A stretch of 6,409 nt of DNA from an uncultured Gemmatimonadota bacterium (lineage in GTDB: Bacteria > Gemmatimonadota > Gemmatimonadetes > Gemmatimonadales > GWC2-71-9). This document shows, piece after piece, positions 4,468-6,409 of this stretch. Position 1 is the stretch's first letter, and each line of letters starts with the position of its first letter. The stretch is taken from assembly GCA_913009915.1 (NCBI GenBank), contig CAJVYZ010000175.1, forward strand, positions 1-6,409, in the 5' to 3' direction. The notes beneath the pieces are model-generated. The model was not told the origin of the DNA and ran no database searches. It saw nothing but the letters and a program-made list of their open reading frames with translations. A program made the position numbers and the translations under genes.

Positions 4468-6254
4468 GTGCCGGAATCGTTGTTTACCTTCCTGTTCAAG
4501 TACCGGCCAGTCGTTTTCGAGCGCGGACGGCTGGTCTTCGAGACGGCACGGCCAGTTGTGTTGCTGCTCGCCGCACTGGCCGTCGCCCTCGTGCTGGGTA
4601 CGATATATCTGCGGCAACGCGCTCGCGTAGGCGGCAGCACGGTCGCCGTACTGACCGCGATCAGAACGCTGATCCTGGCACTGGTGGTGCTGGCGCTACT
4701 CAGGCCGGCACTCACGATCTCGACGGTGGTACCGGGCGAGAATTTCCTCGCCGTCCTGATCGATGATTCCCGCAGCATGCGCTTGGCAGACGACGAGGCT
4801 GTGACACGCGGCGCCCAGGCGCTGGAGGGGTTCACCAGCGGCTCGAGCGAGCTCCTCGCCGGGTTGCTGGATCGGTTCACCATCCGGCACTACCGCTTTT
4901 CCGACATCACCACCCGACTGGACCCGTCCCATCCACCCACGTTCGACGGCAGGGCCACCGACATCGGCGCGGCCCTCGACTACGTGCGGCAGGACCTCAC
5001 CGGTGTCCCTCTGGCCGGGCTCGTGCTAGTCACGGACGGCGCCGACAACGCCGACTCGGCACTCACCGATCCACTGCTCCAGCTCACGTCTAGGGGCATC
5101 CCGGTATACACCGTCGGCCTCGGGGAGGAATCGTTCCGCCGGGACATCGAGGTGACCCGCGTCGAAGCGCCGGCCCGGGTACTCAGGGGATCGGCCTTCG
5201 CCGTCGATGTCATGCTGCAACAGCACGGCTATGACGGCCGGACCGTTACCCTCATAGTCGAGGAAGAGGGCACCATCGCCGCCACGAAGACGGTAGAGTT
5301 CCGCCGCGGTCAGGCGGGCACGACAGTCCGCGTCAACCTGACGGCCGAAACTCCGGGGCCGCGTGGCTACCGCTTCTACATCGAGCCGTTGGCCGACGAG
5401 CGCGTGCGGGAGAACAACGCCCGCAACATCCTCGTCTCCGTGGCCGATGGCCGCGAGAAGATCCTCTATTTCGAAGGGGAACCGCGTTGGGAGGTCAAGT
5501 TCCTCCGGAAGGCGGTCCGCGACGACGAGAACATCCAGCTCGTGGTCCTACAGCGCACGGCCGAGAACAAGTATCTCCGCTTGGGCGTCGATGACGCACT
5601 CGAATTGACCAGGGGATTCCCCACCACCCGAGAAGAACTGTTCGCCTACCGGGGGCTCATCCTGGGGAGCGTCGAGGCGAGCTACTTCAGCCACAACCAA
5701 CTGCAGATCATCGAGGAGTTCGTCAGTCAGCGGGGCGGTGGCCTGCTGTTCCTCGGCGGCCGCGAGAGTTTCGCTGAAGGTGGCTACGCCGGCACGCCCC
5801 TCGAGACCGTCCTCCCAGTCGTGTTGCAAGACGCCGTCCCGGACGAACCAGCGTCTCTGGCGGAAATCCAAGTGAGCCCCACACCGAACGGGATGGCCCA
5901 TGCGGCCATCCAACTGGCAGCCACCCTAGAGGCGTCGACCGAGCGGTGGAACAACCTGCCGCCGCTCACGACACCCAACCCCATCCATCGCGTCAAGCCG
6001 GGCGCTACCGTGCTGCTCACCGGAGCCCCGCTGAATGGTGATGACGAACTGGTCGTGCTGGCCAGCCACCACTATGGGCGCGGCCGGGTCATTGCCTTCA
6101 CGCCTCAAGACTCCTGGCTGTGGCAGATGCACGCCGACGTGCCACTCGAGGACATGACCCACGAGCGCCTGTGGCGCCAAATGACCCGCTGGCTGGTGAG
6201 CACCGTACCGGAGCGGGTCGCCGTCGAGACGTCCAAGAACCGACTCTCGCCGGG
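4468..6254 (+). CDS. Membrane VWA / glutamine-amidotransferase-like protein, C-terminus missing
   Basis: 595 genuine codons plus two bases from a GTG start. TGAGGG at 4458-4463 overlaps the preceding stop and is a close-spaced ribosome site. Two membrane helices (about 29-48 and 60-82) precede a VWA domain (about 94-217) with a MIDAS motif: D99, S101, S103 in DDSRSM, T164 in RATDIG, and D190 in LVTDGADN. A beta-rich linker (about 225-325) leads to a class I glutamine-amidotransferase-like domain (about 330-455), with ILYFEGEPRWEVKFLRKAV and GGGLLFLGGRESFAEGGY. The next segment, GRGRVIAFTPQDSWLWQMH, is typical of this family, which normally has a further domain after it. The protein is probably a scaffold anchored in the inner membrane, in a MoxR/Bat-like system with DUF4159. 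Sequence after 6254 is adapter, so the apparent TAG at 6274-6276 and the residues DRKSVV are not real. Confidence 0.88.
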
Positions 6255-6312
6255 AGATCGGAAGAGCGTCGTGTAGGGAAAGAGTGTAGATCTCGGTGGT
6301 CGCCGTATCATT
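6255..6312 (+). other. Illumina TruSeq universal adapter (reverse complement), artefact
   Basis: The 58 bases from AGATCGGAAGAGCGTCGTG at 6255 to CGCCGTATCATT at 6312 agree base for base with the reverse complement of the TruSeq universal adapter as I know it. Translations of this stretch give the familiar contaminant peptides SEERRVGKECRSRWSPYH on the plus strand and TATTEIYTLSLHDALPI on the minus strand. The join is abrupt, in the middle of a conserved coding region. This is untrimmed sequencing adapter, not genome. Confidence 0.98.
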
Positions 6313-6409
6313 AAAAAAAAAAAGAACAAAAAATAACAAAGAAAAAAAAAAAAGAAGATATGAACATGCATGTGACAGACTAAGTTGTAAGACACATCGT
6401 TAGTAATGC
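6313..6409. other. A-rich read-through junk after adapter
   Basis: Runs of A broken by G and C (6313-6358) are followed by about 50 bases of no recognisable content. This is what base calling gives when a read passes the end of its insert and adapter. Composition differs sharply from the GC-rich rest of the window. Nothing in it should be annotated, including the A-tract, which is not a terminator. Confidence 0.92.

Noticed and set aside
3489..4883. Long open frame (464 codons) on the minus strand
   Set aside because: It is antisense to the DUF4159 and VWA genes, which both show clear conserved motifs. Its translation is low-complexity Ser/Arg/Thr-rich and unlike any family I know; long antisense frames are common in GC-rich DNA.
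6313..6358. A-tract as terminator or poly(A) signal
   Set aside because: It directly follows a sequencing adapter and is sequencing noise.

Overview
This is a GC-rich bacterial contig end, probably from a metagenome. It has five complete protein genes, one gene cut by the left edge, and one gene cut near the right edge. GC content, the gene set (D-aminoacylase-type amidohydrolase coupled to a DinB-fold protein; DUF4159 followed by a membrane VWA protein) and the dispersed octamer arrays beside an S23-type four-helix-bundle gene would suit Gemmatimonadota or a related soil/sediment lineage. There is no rRNA or taxonomic marker, so this placement is tentative.

Left region (1-1283), accessory in character. 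On the minus strand are the N-terminus of a DUF2156 (phosphatidylglycerol lysyltransferase-like) protein and an orphan MerT-like mercury transporter. Between them, on the plus strand, is a four-helix-bundle protein of the 23S rRNA intervening-sequence (IVS) family. That gene is bracketed by octamer arrays in opposite orientation: GGCGGTAA x5 before it and TTACCGCC x4 after it. A heptamer array (GTTGGGC) and a third octamer array follow between MerT and the next gene. The layout resembles an IVS-type element sitting outside rRNA and is the most unusual part of the window.

Middle region (1276-3446). A minus-strand pair encodes a DinB-fold putative metal-dependent protein and, overlapping it by 4 nt (GTGA), a Tat-exported amidohydrolase of the N-acyl-D-amino-acid deacylase family. 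The stop codon of the amidohydrolase lies inside the third octamer array.

Right region (3447-6254). A divergent intergenic spacer of about 160 bp leads into a plus-strand pair: a DUF4159 protein with an N-terminal export signal, then a two-TM protein with a VWA domain and a glutamine-amidotransferase-like domain. Such pairs usually belong to MoxR/DUF58/Bat-like envelope operons. The VWA protein is not truly terminated: at 6255 the sequence becomes a 58-nt Illumina TruSeq adapter and then A-rich junk to the end. The biological sequence therefore stops at 6254, and the apparent stop codon is an artefact.
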